A DNA stretch of 64,000 nt from JACVRW01 sp963803245 (lineage in GTDB: Bacteria > Actinomycetota > Thermoleophilia > Solirubrobacterales > Thermoleophilaceae), in contig CAWDLI010000015.1 of the NCBI GenBank assembly GCA_963803245.1, positions 417,364 to 481,363 of the forward strand. The letters are read 5' to 3'. A program made the translations under genes and the position numbers. The notes beneath the pieces were generated by a model. It was not told the DNA's origin and did not search any database. It saw only the letters and a list, made by a program, of their open reading frames with translations. Below are positions 17,091-25,329 of this stretch, in pieces; the stretch's first letter is position 1, and every line of letters begins with the position of its first letter.

Positions 17091-18810
17091 GGGGCACGCG
17101 CAGCTCGGGCCGCTCGTCGCGCGAGCTGGTGGCGCGCAGGCGCACCGCCGGATGCCGCACGAGCGGCCAGCCGCCGCGGCGCTCGTCGAGCCGGAAGCGG
17201 CCGAGGACCACGAGCGTGCGCAGCCCGTACTCGACGCTGCGCGTGAACGACACGCTCGACGCCTCGAGGAAGTAGCGCGTGGGAATGGCGATCTCGTGCA
17301 CCCTCGCTCCGCGGCGCACCAGCTGGGCGAAGATCTCCTGGTCGAAGACGAACCCGTCCGAGTTCCGCAGGAACGCGATCTCGCGCAGGATGTCCGCCGA
17401 GAAGGCGCGGTAGCCCGTGTGGAACTCCGAGAACCCGGTCCGGAATGCGCGGTTCTCGATCCAGGTGAGGAAGCGGTTGCCGACCCACTTCCAGCGCGGC
17501 ATGCCGCCCGCGATGGCCTCGTCCTCGAGCAGCCGCGAGCCGATCACCACGTCGGCCTCGCCGCGCTCGATCGGGCGGACCATCTTGCTCACGAGCGTGG
17601 GGTCGTACTGGTTGTCGGCGTGCACCATCACCACGATGTCGGCGCCGTCGAGGATGGCCCGGGTGTAGCACGTCATCTGATTCGCGCCGTAGCCGCGGTT
17701 GCCCGGGTGGCGGATCACCTCGAAGCCCTCCTGGAGCGCCACGCCCGTGGTGTCGTCGGGGCTGGCGTCGTCCACCAGCAGCGCCCGGTCGGCCGCGCCC
17801 ACCGGGATCTCCTTCGCGACCGTCGGGATCGTGGCCGACGCCTTGTAGGCCGGCAGCACGATGTGGACCTTGGTGGGCCCGCCGCGGTCGGGCACGAGCT
17901 TCTGGACGGGCTCGCGCGGCCTGACCTTGTGCGCCAGGATCACGCGCTCGTCGCCGAGGCTCGCGGTGATCGAGCGCCGGTCCCCGAGCACGCCGGCAAG
18001 CAGCTTGGCGGCCGATCCGATCGGCCCGCCGCGCTCAGCCATCCCGTTCAGCCAGTAGCCCGCGGTGAACGTGCGCACCAGCGGGCCGTCCTCGGAGATC
18101 ACGAGGCCGCGCGCCGCCAGCAGCTCGCGGAGCGTCTTGCGCGGCAGCAGGCACATGTGGGCGGGGATATACCCCCACCACTTCGAGCCGGCGATCTGGG
18201 CGGTGCGCGACGAGGGGTCCGGGGTGACCACGCAGAGCACACCGCCGTCGGCGAGCAGCTCGTAGCAGCGGTCGAGCGCCGTGACGGGATCCTCGAGGTG
18301 CTCGATCAGGTCGGCGAGCATGATCACGTCGAAGCGGCGCTCACCGGGGTCGAAGCTCTCCAGCGGCACCTCCCGGACGTCCAGCCCGAGCGTCTCGCGG
18401 GCGTGCCTGGCGGCATCGGCCGACAGCTCCAGACCGGTGGTCTCGTAGCCGCGCTTGCGGGCCTCGTCGAGCAGCACCCCGTGGCCGCAGCCCACGTCCA
18501 GCAGCGATCCGTAGGCCACGTAGCCGCCGACCTGGTCGAGCAGCCGCCCGGCCGTCGCGCGGCGGCCCTCCTCCTCGACGAGGTAGTCGGAGTCGCTCAT
18601 GTCGCGATACAGCTCGTGGAGCGCGTCGCCGCCGGGCAGCGAGGGCTGCTGCACGGTGGCGCACTCGCGGCACACGTACAGGTCGCCGTGCTGGCCGGTG
18701 CCGTGGTAGGTGGGCGAGAAGCTCTCAGCCGAGGGTCCGCCGGGCGTGCCGCGGAAGCGCAGCTCCAGCGGCCCCGAGCAGATGCGGCAGTGGCCCGCGG
18801 GAGCGCTCAT
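17080..18810 (-). CDS. Fusion of SAM-dependent methyltransferase and GT2 glycosyltransferase
   Basis: 576 residues from ATG 18810 (a TTG two codons upstream is less likely). Residues 1-60 contain two Cys pairs (CRIC and CREC), a zinc-ribbon start as in sugar C-methyltransferases. LLDVGCGHGVLL (about residue 103) is the SAM motif I of a class I methyltransferase and DVIMLADLIEHL its later motif. From about residue 315 a GT2 domain follows: VHIVLPAYKAS, LVDDASPDDT, NRGYGANQM, MVHADNQYDP (metal site) and GSRLLEDEAI, of DPM1 type. The protein could methylate a glycan or sugar and transfer a sugar in the same assembly step (inference). Convergent with the GT4-GT2 gene, and downstream of the GT4 at 18860 only in position, with 49 bases between. 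Confidence 0.85.
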   Translation of the reverse strand: MSAPAGHCRICSGPLELRFRGTPGGPSAESFSPTYHGTGQHGDLYVCRECATVQQPSLPGGDALHELYRDMSDSDYLVEEEGRRATAGRLLDQVGGYVAYGSLLDVGCGHGVLLDEARKRGYETTGLELSADAARHARETLGLDVREVPLESFDPGERRFDVIMLADLIEHLEDPVTALDRCYELLADGGVLCVVTPDPSSRTAQIAGSKWWGYIPAHMCLLPRKTLRELLAARGLVISEDGPLVRTFTAGYWLNGMAERGGPIGSAAKLLAGVLGDRRSITASLGDERVILAHKVRPREPVQKLVPDRGGPTKVHIVLPAYKASATIPTVAKEIPVGAADRALLVDDASPDDTTGVALQEGFEVIRHPGNRGYGANQMTCYTRAILDGADIVVMVHADNQYDPTLVSKMVRPIERGEADVVIGSRLLEDEAIAGGMPRWKWVGNRFLTWIENRAFRTGFSEFHTGYRAFSADILREIAFLRNSDGFVFDQEIFAQLVRRGARVHEIAIPTRYFLEASSVSFTRSVEYGLRTLVVLGRFRLDERRGGWPLVRHPAVRLRATSSRDERPELRVPRAG

Positions 18811-18859
18811 GGGCAAGTCATCCTAGGAAGGTCCAAGCAATCGATCATGGACTATCGGC

Positions 18860-20041
18860 TCAGAGGCCGGCGCGCCTAGCGAGCCGGGCGGTGCGGAGCA
18901 CGGGACGTGGGCGGCGCGGCTGGGCGTCCTCGACGGCGAGGGCGGTCTCGACCTGGCGCGGCAGCTCGCGCTTGAAGACGGAGGTGTCGAAACGGGCCGC
19001 GTTGCGCACGCAGGCCGCCGGATCCACGGCGGCGTCGTCGAAGCCGGCCACCACAGCGGCCAGCTCGTTGGCGCCGCCCGCCCAGAAGCAGCCGGTCACG
19101 CCGTCCACGACCGTCTCGAGCGTTCCGCCGCCGCGAACCGCGATCACCGGCCGTCCGGCGGCCTGGGCCTCGACGGCGGCGATGCCGAACTCCTCAACCG
19201 CCGCGACCACCAGCGCTCGGCAGGAGCTGAGCAGGCGCGCGGCCTCGGGATCGCTGACGCGTCCCACGAACTGGATCGTCGGCCCGGCGATGCGCCGCAG
19301 AGCGCGCGCCTCCGGCCCGTCGCCGCAGACCACGAGCGGGAGCCCGAGCTTGTTGAACGCCTCGATCGCCACGTCGATCCGCTTGTGGGGCATCAGCTCG
19401 GAGAGCACGAGGTAGTGCTGGCCCACCTCCCCGGGCTGGAAGCGGCTGGTCTCCACCGGCGGGTAGACCACCACGGAGTCGCGGTTCCAGTAATTCCGGA
19501 TCCTCGCCTGGGTCGTGCGCGAGTTCGTGATGTAGCGATCCACGCGCTGTGCGGCGATCCAGTCCCATTGGCGCCAGCGGCGGAAGATGATGTCGAGCAC
19601 GGCCCGCGACGGCGCGACCCTGCCGGCGAGGGTGCGCTCGCGGTCGCTCCATGCGTACCGGAAGGGGTTGTGGCAGTAGCAGACGTGGGTGGTCCGCTCA
19701 TCGCAGATGATTGCGTGCGCCCAGGCGCTCGAGCTCGAAACCACCAGGTCGTACTCCGAGAAGTCGAAGGACTCGATCGCGGCGGGATAGAGCGGCAGCA
19801 GGGCGCGGAAGGTCCTGGCCGTTGGGCCGAGCCGCTGGAGGAACGAGCTGTGGACGTTGCGGTGCGAGAAGCGCCCCTCGGTGCCCTCCTCGTTGTACAC
19901 CGCGGTGTAGATGTCGGCCTCCGGCCAGACATCGCACATGGCAAGGAACACCCGCTCCGCCCCCCGCAAATCCAGCAGGAAATCGTGAACGAGCGCGACC
20001 CGCGGACGGCTGGCGTCCTGGACTCCGACGACGGTCGGCAT
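18860..20041 (-). CDS. Glycosyltransferase family 4 (WbaZ-like)
   Basis: 393 residues. RVALVHDFLLDLRGAERVF near the N-terminus, then SSSSAWAHAI, HVCYCHNPFRYAW and ITNSRTTQARI are the pattern of WbaZ-type mannosyltransferases. The C-terminal Rossmann half has YLVLSELMPHKRIDVAI, VCGDGPEA, FVGRVSD and EEFGIAAVEAQAAGRP, where the two glutamates of the EX7E motif bind the donor. The C-terminus is basic. Cytosolic enzyme adding a sugar from a nucleotide donor to a growing lipid-linked oligosaccharide. Divergent from the GT4 at 20077 across 35 bases, so their promoters must overlap. Confidence 0.85.
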   Translation of the reverse strand: MPTVVGVQDASRPRVALVHDFLLDLRGAERVFLAMCDVWPEADIYTAVYNEEGTEGRFSHRNVHSSFLQRLGPTARTFRALLPLYPAAIESFDFSEYDLVVSSSSAWAHAIICDERTTHVCYCHNPFRYAWSDRERTLAGRVAPSRAVLDIIFRRWRQWDWIAAQRVDRYITNSRTTQARIRNYWNRDSVVVYPPVETSRFQPGEVGQHYLVLSELMPHKRIDVAIEAFNKLGLPLVVCGDGPEARALRRIAGPTIQFVGRVSDPEAARLLSSCRALVVAAVEEFGIAAVEAQAAGRPVIAVRGGGTLETVVDGVTGCFWAGGANELAAVVAGFDDAAVDPAACVRNAARFDTSVFKRELPRQVETALAVEDAQPRRPRPVLRTARLARRAGL

Positions 20042-20076
20042 GTGCCTCAGTCTATGAGGAGGGACGCGATGTCGCC

Positions 20077-21153
20077 ATGGACAACCGGAGCCCGGCTCCC
20101 GGAACGGGTTGGAGCTCTGGTAGGAATCGGCCGGTGCTGGTAGCGATCAACGCCCGCGCCACCGCACGCCGGGAGATCGGGGGCGTGGAGCGGCTGGCCC
20201 ACGAGATGGCCCGCCGGCTGCCCGCGCTGGCACCGGGGCGCTACCGGGTGTGCCGCCCGCCGGCAGCGCTCGCGCACCGGGCCGGCCACCTCTGGGAGCA
20301 GCTGGTGCTGCCGGCCGCGGCGCGCGCCCGGCTCATCTACTCCCCCGCGAACCTCGCGCCTCTGGCATCGCGCCGCAACGTGGTGGTGATCCACGACGTG
20401 GCCCCGCTGCGGGAGCCCGAGTGGTACAGCACCGCCTACTCCGCGTACCAGCGCGCGGTCCTTCCCCGGCTGGCCCGGCGCGCCCGGCTCGTGATCACCG
20501 TCTCCGAGTTCTCCCGCTCGGAGATCGTGACCCGCCTGGAGGTGCCCGAGGACCGGGTCAGGGTGGTCCCGAACGGCGTGGACGAGCGCTTCTCTGCCGC
20601 CGCGGACCCCGAGCCGGCCCGGCGCGCCCTGGAGCTCGAGCGCCCATACGTGCTCGTCGTGGGGAGCAGGATCGCCCGGAAGAACCTCGCGGCGCTGGAC
20701 GAGGCGGCGGCCCTGCTCGGCGAGCGCGGGGTGGAGCTGGTGGCGGCGGGATCGGGCCGCGGCTACATGCGTGCCGAGGGCGGCCTCGCCATCCGTGAGC
20801 TCGGCTACGTGCCCGAGGAGCTCTTGCCCGGGCTCTACAGCGGTGCGGCGGCGCTGGCCATGCCGTCCCTATACGAGGGCTTCGGCCTCCCCTGCATCGA
20901 GGCGATGGCCTCCGGCACGCCGGTCGTGGCCGCCGACCGCGGCGCGCTCCCGGAGGTGTGCGGCCCGGCGGCGCTGCTCGTGGACCCCACCGACGGGACC
21001 GCGCTCGCCGACGCGCTGGCGGCCGCGGTGAGCGACCGGGAGGTGGCGGACAGGCTCATCCGCGCCGGGATCGAGCGCGCCTCGCACTACTCCTGGGGCC
21101 GCACGGCGGAGCTCACCGACAGCGCCATAGGGGAGCTGCTGGCCGAGGGCTGA
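20077..21153 (+). CDS. Glycosyltransferase family 4
   Basis: 358 residues from ATG 20077; GTG 20134 (VLVAINARA), with AGGA eight bases before it, is an equally good start because GT4 folds usually begin there. GGVERLAHEM, VVIHDVAPLREPEWYS, ITVSEFSRSEI and VVPNGVDERF mark the N-terminal half; YVLVVGSRIARKNLAAL, YEGFGLPCIEAMASGTPVV and PEVCGPAALLVDP the donor-binding half. The conserved E-F-G-x7-E is intact. It resembles mannosyl- or rhamnosyl-transferases of surface polysaccharide loci; sugar specificity cannot be assigned. Next gene starts 21-39 bases downstream. Confidence 0.85.
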   Translation: MDNRSPAPGTGWSSGRNRPVLVAINARATARREIGGVERLAHEMARRLPALAPGRYRVCRPPAALAHRAGHLWEQLVLPAAARARLIYSPANLAPLASRRNVVVIHDVAPLREPEWYSTAYSAYQRAVLPRLARRARLVITVSEFSRSEIVTRLEVPEDRVRVVPNGVDERFSAAADPEPARRALELERPYVLVVGSRIARKNLAALDEAAALLGERGVELVAAGSGRGYMRAEGGLAIRELGYVPEELLPGLYSGAAALAMPSLYEGFGLPCIEAMASGTPVVAADRGALPEVCGPAALLVDPTDGTALADALAAAVSDREVADRLIRAGIERASHYSWGRTAELTDSAIGELLAEG

Positions 21154-21192
21154 CCCGGGGCCGGGAGCCGCCCTTTGTGGGAAGCTTTGGGG

Positions 21193-22761
21193 GTGCTCGC
21201 GTCCAGGTCCACACACGACGTCCTGAACCAGGCGCCCCCGCTGGCGCCCTACAACGTGTTCGAGGCCGACCTGCCCATGCGCGAGGCGCTCGAGCGCGAG
21301 GGCGGCGGCTGGGGAATCGACCGGGTGCGCGACACCGGGCAGCTGGCCGGCAGCGTCGAGGCGATCGAGCATGCCGAGCGCTGCGAGCGCAACGAGCCGC
21401 GGCTGCGGACCCATGACCGCTACGGCCACCGGATCGACGAGGTGGAGCTCGATCCCTCCTGGCACTGGCTGCTGCGCCAGGCCGTCGAGCGGGAGATCCA
21501 CTCGCTTCCGTGGCGCGACCCGCGCTCCGGGGCGCACGTGGTGCGCGCTTCGCTCATGTACACCTGGAGCCAGGTGAACGCCGGGGTCATGTGCCCCGTC
21601 TCGATGACCTACTCGGTGATCCCGGCGCTGCGCGAGGCGCCCGACCTCGCCGAGGAGTGGGAGCCGCGCCTGACCAAGCCGAGCTACGAGGACGGCGCCC
21701 TCTCCGGGATGGCGATGACCGAGAAGCAGGGCGGCTCCGACGTCCGGGCCAACACCACCTTCGCGGAGCCCGCCGGCGACGGCACCTTCGAGATCACGGG
21801 CCACAAGTGGTTCTGCTCGTATCCGTCCTGCGACATCTTCCTGACGCTTGCGCAGACGCCCGCCGGCCTCTCGTGCTTCCTGATCGAGGGAAGCGACCCC
21901 GGTTTCCGCATCCAGCGGCTCAAGGACAAGCTGGGCACGCGCTCGCTGCCCTCGTCCGAGGTGGAGTTCCAGGGCGTGCGCGGCCGGCTCGTGGGCGAAG
22001 AGGGACACGGCGTGCGGACGATCGTCCGGATGGTCAACCACACCAGGCTCGACTGCCTGATCGGCTCCGCCTCGGGCATGCGCTGGGGCCTGGCTCAGGC
22101 GGTGCACCACGCCCGCCACCGCTCGGCGTTCGGCCGCCTGCTCGCCGAGCAGCCGCTGATGCAGAACGTGCTGGCCGACCTGGCGATCGAGTCCGAGGCC
22201 GCCACCGCCACCGCCATGCGCGTGGCGCGGGCCTACGACGAGCAGGACGCCCCCTTCCGGCGCTTCGCGACCGCGGTCATGAAGTACTGGGTCTGCAAGC
22301 GGGCGCCACAGGTCTCGCTCGAGGCGCTCGAGTGCCTCGGCGGGAACGGGTACGTGGAGGAGTCCGGCATGCCGCGGCTCCTGCGCGACTCGCCGCTCAA
22401 CTCGATCTGGGAGGGGTCCGGCAACGTGGCCGCGCTCGACGTCCTCCGCGCGACGCTCAAGGAGCCCGAGGGCCTGCCGGCCTTCATCGCGGAGTGCGAG
22501 CTGGCCCGCGGCGGGGACGCCCGGCTCGACGCCCACCTGGACCGCCTCGGCGACCAGGCCCGGGACCCGGAGTTCGAGGCGCGCCGGCTGGTGGGCGAGC
22601 TCGCGCTCGCGCTCCAGGCGAGCCTGCTGGTGCGCAACGCCCCGGCCGCGGTGGCCGATGCGTTCTGCGCCGGGCGGCTCGAAGGCGGCGGCCGGGTGTT
22701 CGGCACGCTGCCCGCCGGCGTGGATGCCGGCGCGATCGTCGAGCGCGCGCTCGCGGTCTAG
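21193..22761 (+). CDS. Acyl-CoA dehydrogenase, AidB-like
   Basis: About 522 residues from GTG 21193 (TTG 21175 is an in-frame alternative). THDVLNQAPPL, MTEKQGGSDVRANTT (about residue 180, FAD/substrate region), HKWFCSYPSCD, RHRSAFGRLL, and the C-terminal ECLGGNGYVEESG plus NSIWEGSGNVAALD are characteristic of the AidB/isovaleryl-CoA dehydrogenase-like branch. AidB of E. coli belongs to the adaptive response to alkylation and binds DNA; many homologues are plain dehydrogenases, and the DNA-binding C-terminal domain of AidB is hard to judge here. It has no evident functional link with the surrounding glycan genes. Confidence 0.8.
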   Translation: MLASRSTHDVLNQAPPLAPYNVFEADLPMREALEREGGGWGIDRVRDTGQLAGSVEAIEHAERCERNEPRLRTHDRYGHRIDEVELDPSWHWLLRQAVEREIHSLPWRDPRSGAHVVRASLMYTWSQVNAGVMCPVSMTYSVIPALREAPDLAEEWEPRLTKPSYEDGALSGMAMTEKQGGSDVRANTTFAEPAGDGTFEITGHKWFCSYPSCDIFLTLAQTPAGLSCFLIEGSDPGFRIQRLKDKLGTRSLPSSEVEFQGVRGRLVGEEGHGVRTIVRMVNHTRLDCLIGSASGMRWGLAQAVHHARHRSAFGRLLAEQPLMQNVLADLAIESEAATATAMRVARAYDEQDAPFRRFATAVMKYWVCKRAPQVSLEALECLGGNGYVEESGMPRLLRDSPLNSIWEGSGNVAALDVLRATLKEPEGLPAFIAECELARGGDARLDAHLDRLGDQARDPEFEARRLVGELALALQASLLVRNAPAAVADAFCAGRLEGGGRVFGTLPAGVDAGAIVERALAV

Positions 22762-22798
22762 AAGACGGCCGGCGCCAGCCCCGGCCCTCGGGTTTAAC

Positions 22799-24043
22799 GT
22801 GTCCTCAGTGGTAGACGCGACAGGGGAACCCGGCGTCTCGCCCGCGCTCGCTCCCCCGCCGGGGAACCCTCGCTTCCCGCTCGTGGACGGGGTCCGGGCC
22901 GTGGCGGTGCTCAGCATCGTCGTCTACCACGTGTCCTACGCCACCGGGGCGAACCTGGACGGCACGATCGGCCCGCTCCTCTCGCGGCTGCACGTGGGCG
23001 TGGCGATCTTCTTCGTGGTGTCGGGCTTCCTGCTCTACCGCCCGTTCCTGGCCGCCCGGCGGGGACTGGGACCGGCGGTGGGCACAGGCGGGTACCTCCG
23101 CCGCCGGCTGCTCAGGATCGTGCCCGCCTACTGGGCGGCGCTGACGCTCCTCGCGATCTGGCCCGGGCTGCCCGGGGTGTTCACGGGCGACTGGTGGATC
23201 TACTACGGCTTCCTGCAGGTCTACTCGACCGAGACCTACCTCCAGGGCATCGGGCCGACCTGGTCGCTCGCGACCGAGATGGCCTTCTATCTCGTGCTCC
23301 CGTTCGTCGCGCTGCTGGCGGCGCGCGTGACGCGAGGGGCGTCGATCGGGGTCTGGGTGCGCCGCGAGCTTGCGCTGCTCGGCGTGCTGTACCTGGGCGC
23401 GGTCGCGTTTCGGGCCTGGACGCTGCGCAACGGCGCGCCGCTCGACCTGCCGCCCGGGGTCCTGGCCGGCACGTTCGACTGGTTCGCCGTCGGCATGGGC
23501 CTGGCCGTGGCGAGCGTGGCGCTCGACGAGTCGGGCCGCGAGCCGCGGACGAGCCTGCTGCGCGGCCGGCAGTCGCTGCTCGCGTGGGTCGCCGCGGCCG
23601 GCCTGTTCGCGCTGCTCGTCTGGGGGATCGGGCTGCCGAACGTCTCGGCCTTCAGCCCGACGTTCCGGCTCACCCAGTTCCAGTACTTCGCGGAGCACGC
23701 CCTGATGGGGCTCGTCGCCCTGCTCGTGATCGCACCGGCCGTGCTGGGCGACCTGACGGGCGGGGCCGTGCGAGCGCTCCTGCGGTCGCGCCCCGCGGCG
23801 TTCCTGGGCCTGGTGTCCTACGGCGTCTTCCTCTGGCACGGCCCGATCGTGCAGGAGCTGGCCAAGACCGACGCGGTCGACGTGACGCTCGTCCTGCTCG
23901 CGGCCACGCTGGCCGTGGTGGTGCCGATCGCGACCGCGAGCTACTACGTCGTCGAGCGGCCGTTCCTCCGGCTCAAGTACCGCAGGCCGAGCCGGCGCGC
24001 CGCGGCGGAGAGCCGCGGCGCCCGTCCCTCGCTGACCGACTAG
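22799..24043 (+). CDS. Acyltransferase family 3 membrane protein (OafA/YrhL-like)
   Basis: 414 residues from GTG 22799 (GTG 22808 also possible). FPLVDGVRAVAVLSIVVYH at about residue 30 contains the arginine and the histidine typical of acyltransferase-3 proteins (PF01757). About ten hydrophobic segments follow, with FFVVSGFLLYRPF and RRRLLRIVPAYW, then PTWSLATEMAFYLVLP and SYGVFLWHGPI; the tail is basic. These proteins move acetyl or other acyl groups across the membrane onto sugars of O-antigens, capsules or lipids. Location between glycosyltransferase and exopolysaccharide genes suits glycan O-acylation. The gap after the acyl-CoA dehydrogenase is 37 bases. Confidence 0.85.
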   Translation: MSSVVDATGEPGVSPALAPPPGNPRFPLVDGVRAVAVLSIVVYHVSYATGANLDGTIGPLLSRLHVGVAIFFVVSGFLLYRPFLAARRGLGPAVGTGGYLRRRLLRIVPAYWAALTLLAIWPGLPGVFTGDWWIYYGFLQVYSTETYLQGIGPTWSLATEMAFYLVLPFVALLAARVTRGASIGVWVRRELALLGVLYLGAVAFRAWTLRNGAPLDLPPGVLAGTFDWFAVGMGLAVASVALDESGREPRTSLLRGRQSLLAWVAAAGLFALLVWGIGLPNVSAFSPTFRLTQFQYFAEHALMGLVALLVIAPAVLGDLTGGAVRALLRSRPAAFLGLVSYGVFLWHGPIVQELAKTDAVDVTLVLLAATLAVVVPIATASYYVVERPFLRLKYRRPSRRAAAESRGARPSLTD

Positions 24044-24046
24044 GCG

Positions 24047-25186
24047 CTAGTACTTCCTGGCGGCGCTCTTGTACGCGGCGAGCAGCGGTGTGGCCGTGAA
24101 GACCGTGCCGTTGCACGTGACGTTGAGCAGGCCGGCGTACTGGAAGGTCGGGTCCGTGCCGCCGCCGTCGCAGGACACGGGGTTGTACGCCGATCCCCAC
24201 GCGTACCAGAACGCCTTCTTCACGCGCAGCTTCTTCTTGGTCGCGAAGGCCTTGTAGGTCGCCTTCAGGCGCGAGCGCTGCTGCGCCGGGGTGACCTCGA
24301 GGCCGAAGTAGTCGTCCTTGTCGTTGAGCTTGCCCTTGGAGCCGAGGTAGGTGAACTCGGTCACGTAGATCGGCTTACGGCCGTCCTTGTAGCGCTTCAT
24401 CACCTTGCGGTGCTCCTCGAGCGCGTCCACGTAGGCGCCGACCGTCTTGTTGAACGGGTGCACCGCCGCGATGTCGAAGTACTTGCGGATCCCGCGCTTG
24501 TAGAAGGCGGCCTGGTCGTTCCAGCTGAACGTCTGCTTGCCGCTCTCCTGCAGGAAGCTGGCCAGTCCGGCGGCCACGACCTTCGCCTTGCGGTCGCCCT
24601 GCTTGACCGCCTTGTAGCCCGCCTTCAGCATCTTCGGGTAGTAGGCGCGGTAGTTCTTGACGTTCAGGAAGTAGCTGGCCGACGGCTCGTTCCAGATCTG
24701 CCACTCGCGGATGGGACGCTTGGGGATCGTGGGATTGGCCGTCCAGAACGTGCCCTTGGGGCCGTAGCGGGCGATCAGGACCTTGATGAACGCCTGGTAG
24801 TCGGCGAGCCGCTTCGGCGGGTAGGTGGCGTAGTCGCCCCGCGACGGCTGGGCGGACGCCCACCGCGGCGTGCCCTGAACGGTGGCGAGGGTCGTGAGGC
24901 CGTGGCTCGAGGAGAGCCCGACCGCGCGGTCGAGCGCGGTCCAGTTGTAGACGCCCTTCGAGGTCTCGGTGTTGGCCCAGTAGAAGAGCGAGCGAACCGA
25001 CTCGACGCCCGAGTTCTGCATCAGCGCGTACATGTCGTCGCGCGCGGGCTGCGAGAGGTTGTTCGGCGGCAGGAAGTCGATCACCCCGAAGAAGCCGCGA
25101 GGCGCCTTCGCCTCGGCGGAGGGCACCGCCACGAGGAGGCTGAGCGCGACGGTGAGCAGAAGGGTGATGCGAGCTACGGGCTTCAA
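24047..25186 (-). CDS. Secreted glycoside hydrolase, GH39/PslG-like TIM barrel
   Basis: About 379 residues. I start at TTG 25186 because AAGGAA lies at the right distance and the protein then opens with a signal peptide (LKPVARITLLLTV, cleavage near AEA). The barrel landmarks are EWQIWNEP (about residue 170, NEP glutamate as acid/base), FDIAAVHPFN, and IYVTEFTYLGSKG (about residue 285, TEF glutamate as nucleophile), as in GH39/GH5-clan hydrolases. Family members encoded in polysaccharide loci, such as PslG of Pseudomonas, cut the polymer they accompany. Two cysteines near the C-terminus (SCDGGG, VTCNG) may form a disulfide. It is convergent with the acyltransferase and next to the initiating transferase of the polysaccharide locus. 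Confidence 0.75.
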   Translation of the reverse strand: MKPVARITLLLTVALSLLVAVPSAEAKAPRGFFGVIDFLPPNNLSQPARDDMYALMQNSGVESVRSLFYWANTETSKGVYNWTALDRAVGLSSSHGLTTLATVQGTPRWASAQPSRGDYATYPPKRLADYQAFIKVLIARYGPKGTFWTANPTIPKRPIREWQIWNEPSASYFLNVKNYRAYYPKMLKAGYKAVKQGDRKAKVVAAGLASFLQESGKQTFSWNDQAAFYKRGIRKYFDIAAVHPFNKTVGAYVDALEEHRKVMKRYKDGRKPIYVTEFTYLGSKGKLNDKDDYFGLEVTPAQQRSRLKATYKAFATKKKLRVKKAFWYAWGSAYNPVSCDGGGTDPTFQYAGLLNVTCNGTVFTATPLLAAYKSAARKY

Positions 25187-25329
25187 GATGGTTTCCTTGG
25201 CGGCGGGGGCTTCTGGCAAGCACGGCTGAGGGACGCGGTCGCATCCATACGGCCGGCCCTGAAGGGCGACAGGCTAGCTAAAACACCCCGTTCGGCCGTA
25301 GGTTGCGGTGGCCCGGCGGCCGAACCCGG

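Noticed and set aside
18811..18859. A small RNA or leader peptide between the methyltransferase-GT2 and GT4 genes.
   Set aside because: The 49 bases show no stable hairpin or start codon with a ribosome site; they look like a plain promoter/leader.
21175..24043. A mobile-element or phage origin for the acyl-CoA dehydrogenase/acyltransferase pair between glycan genes.
   Set aside because: No transposase, integrase, inverted repeats, tRNA target or change in base composition is visible at its borders.
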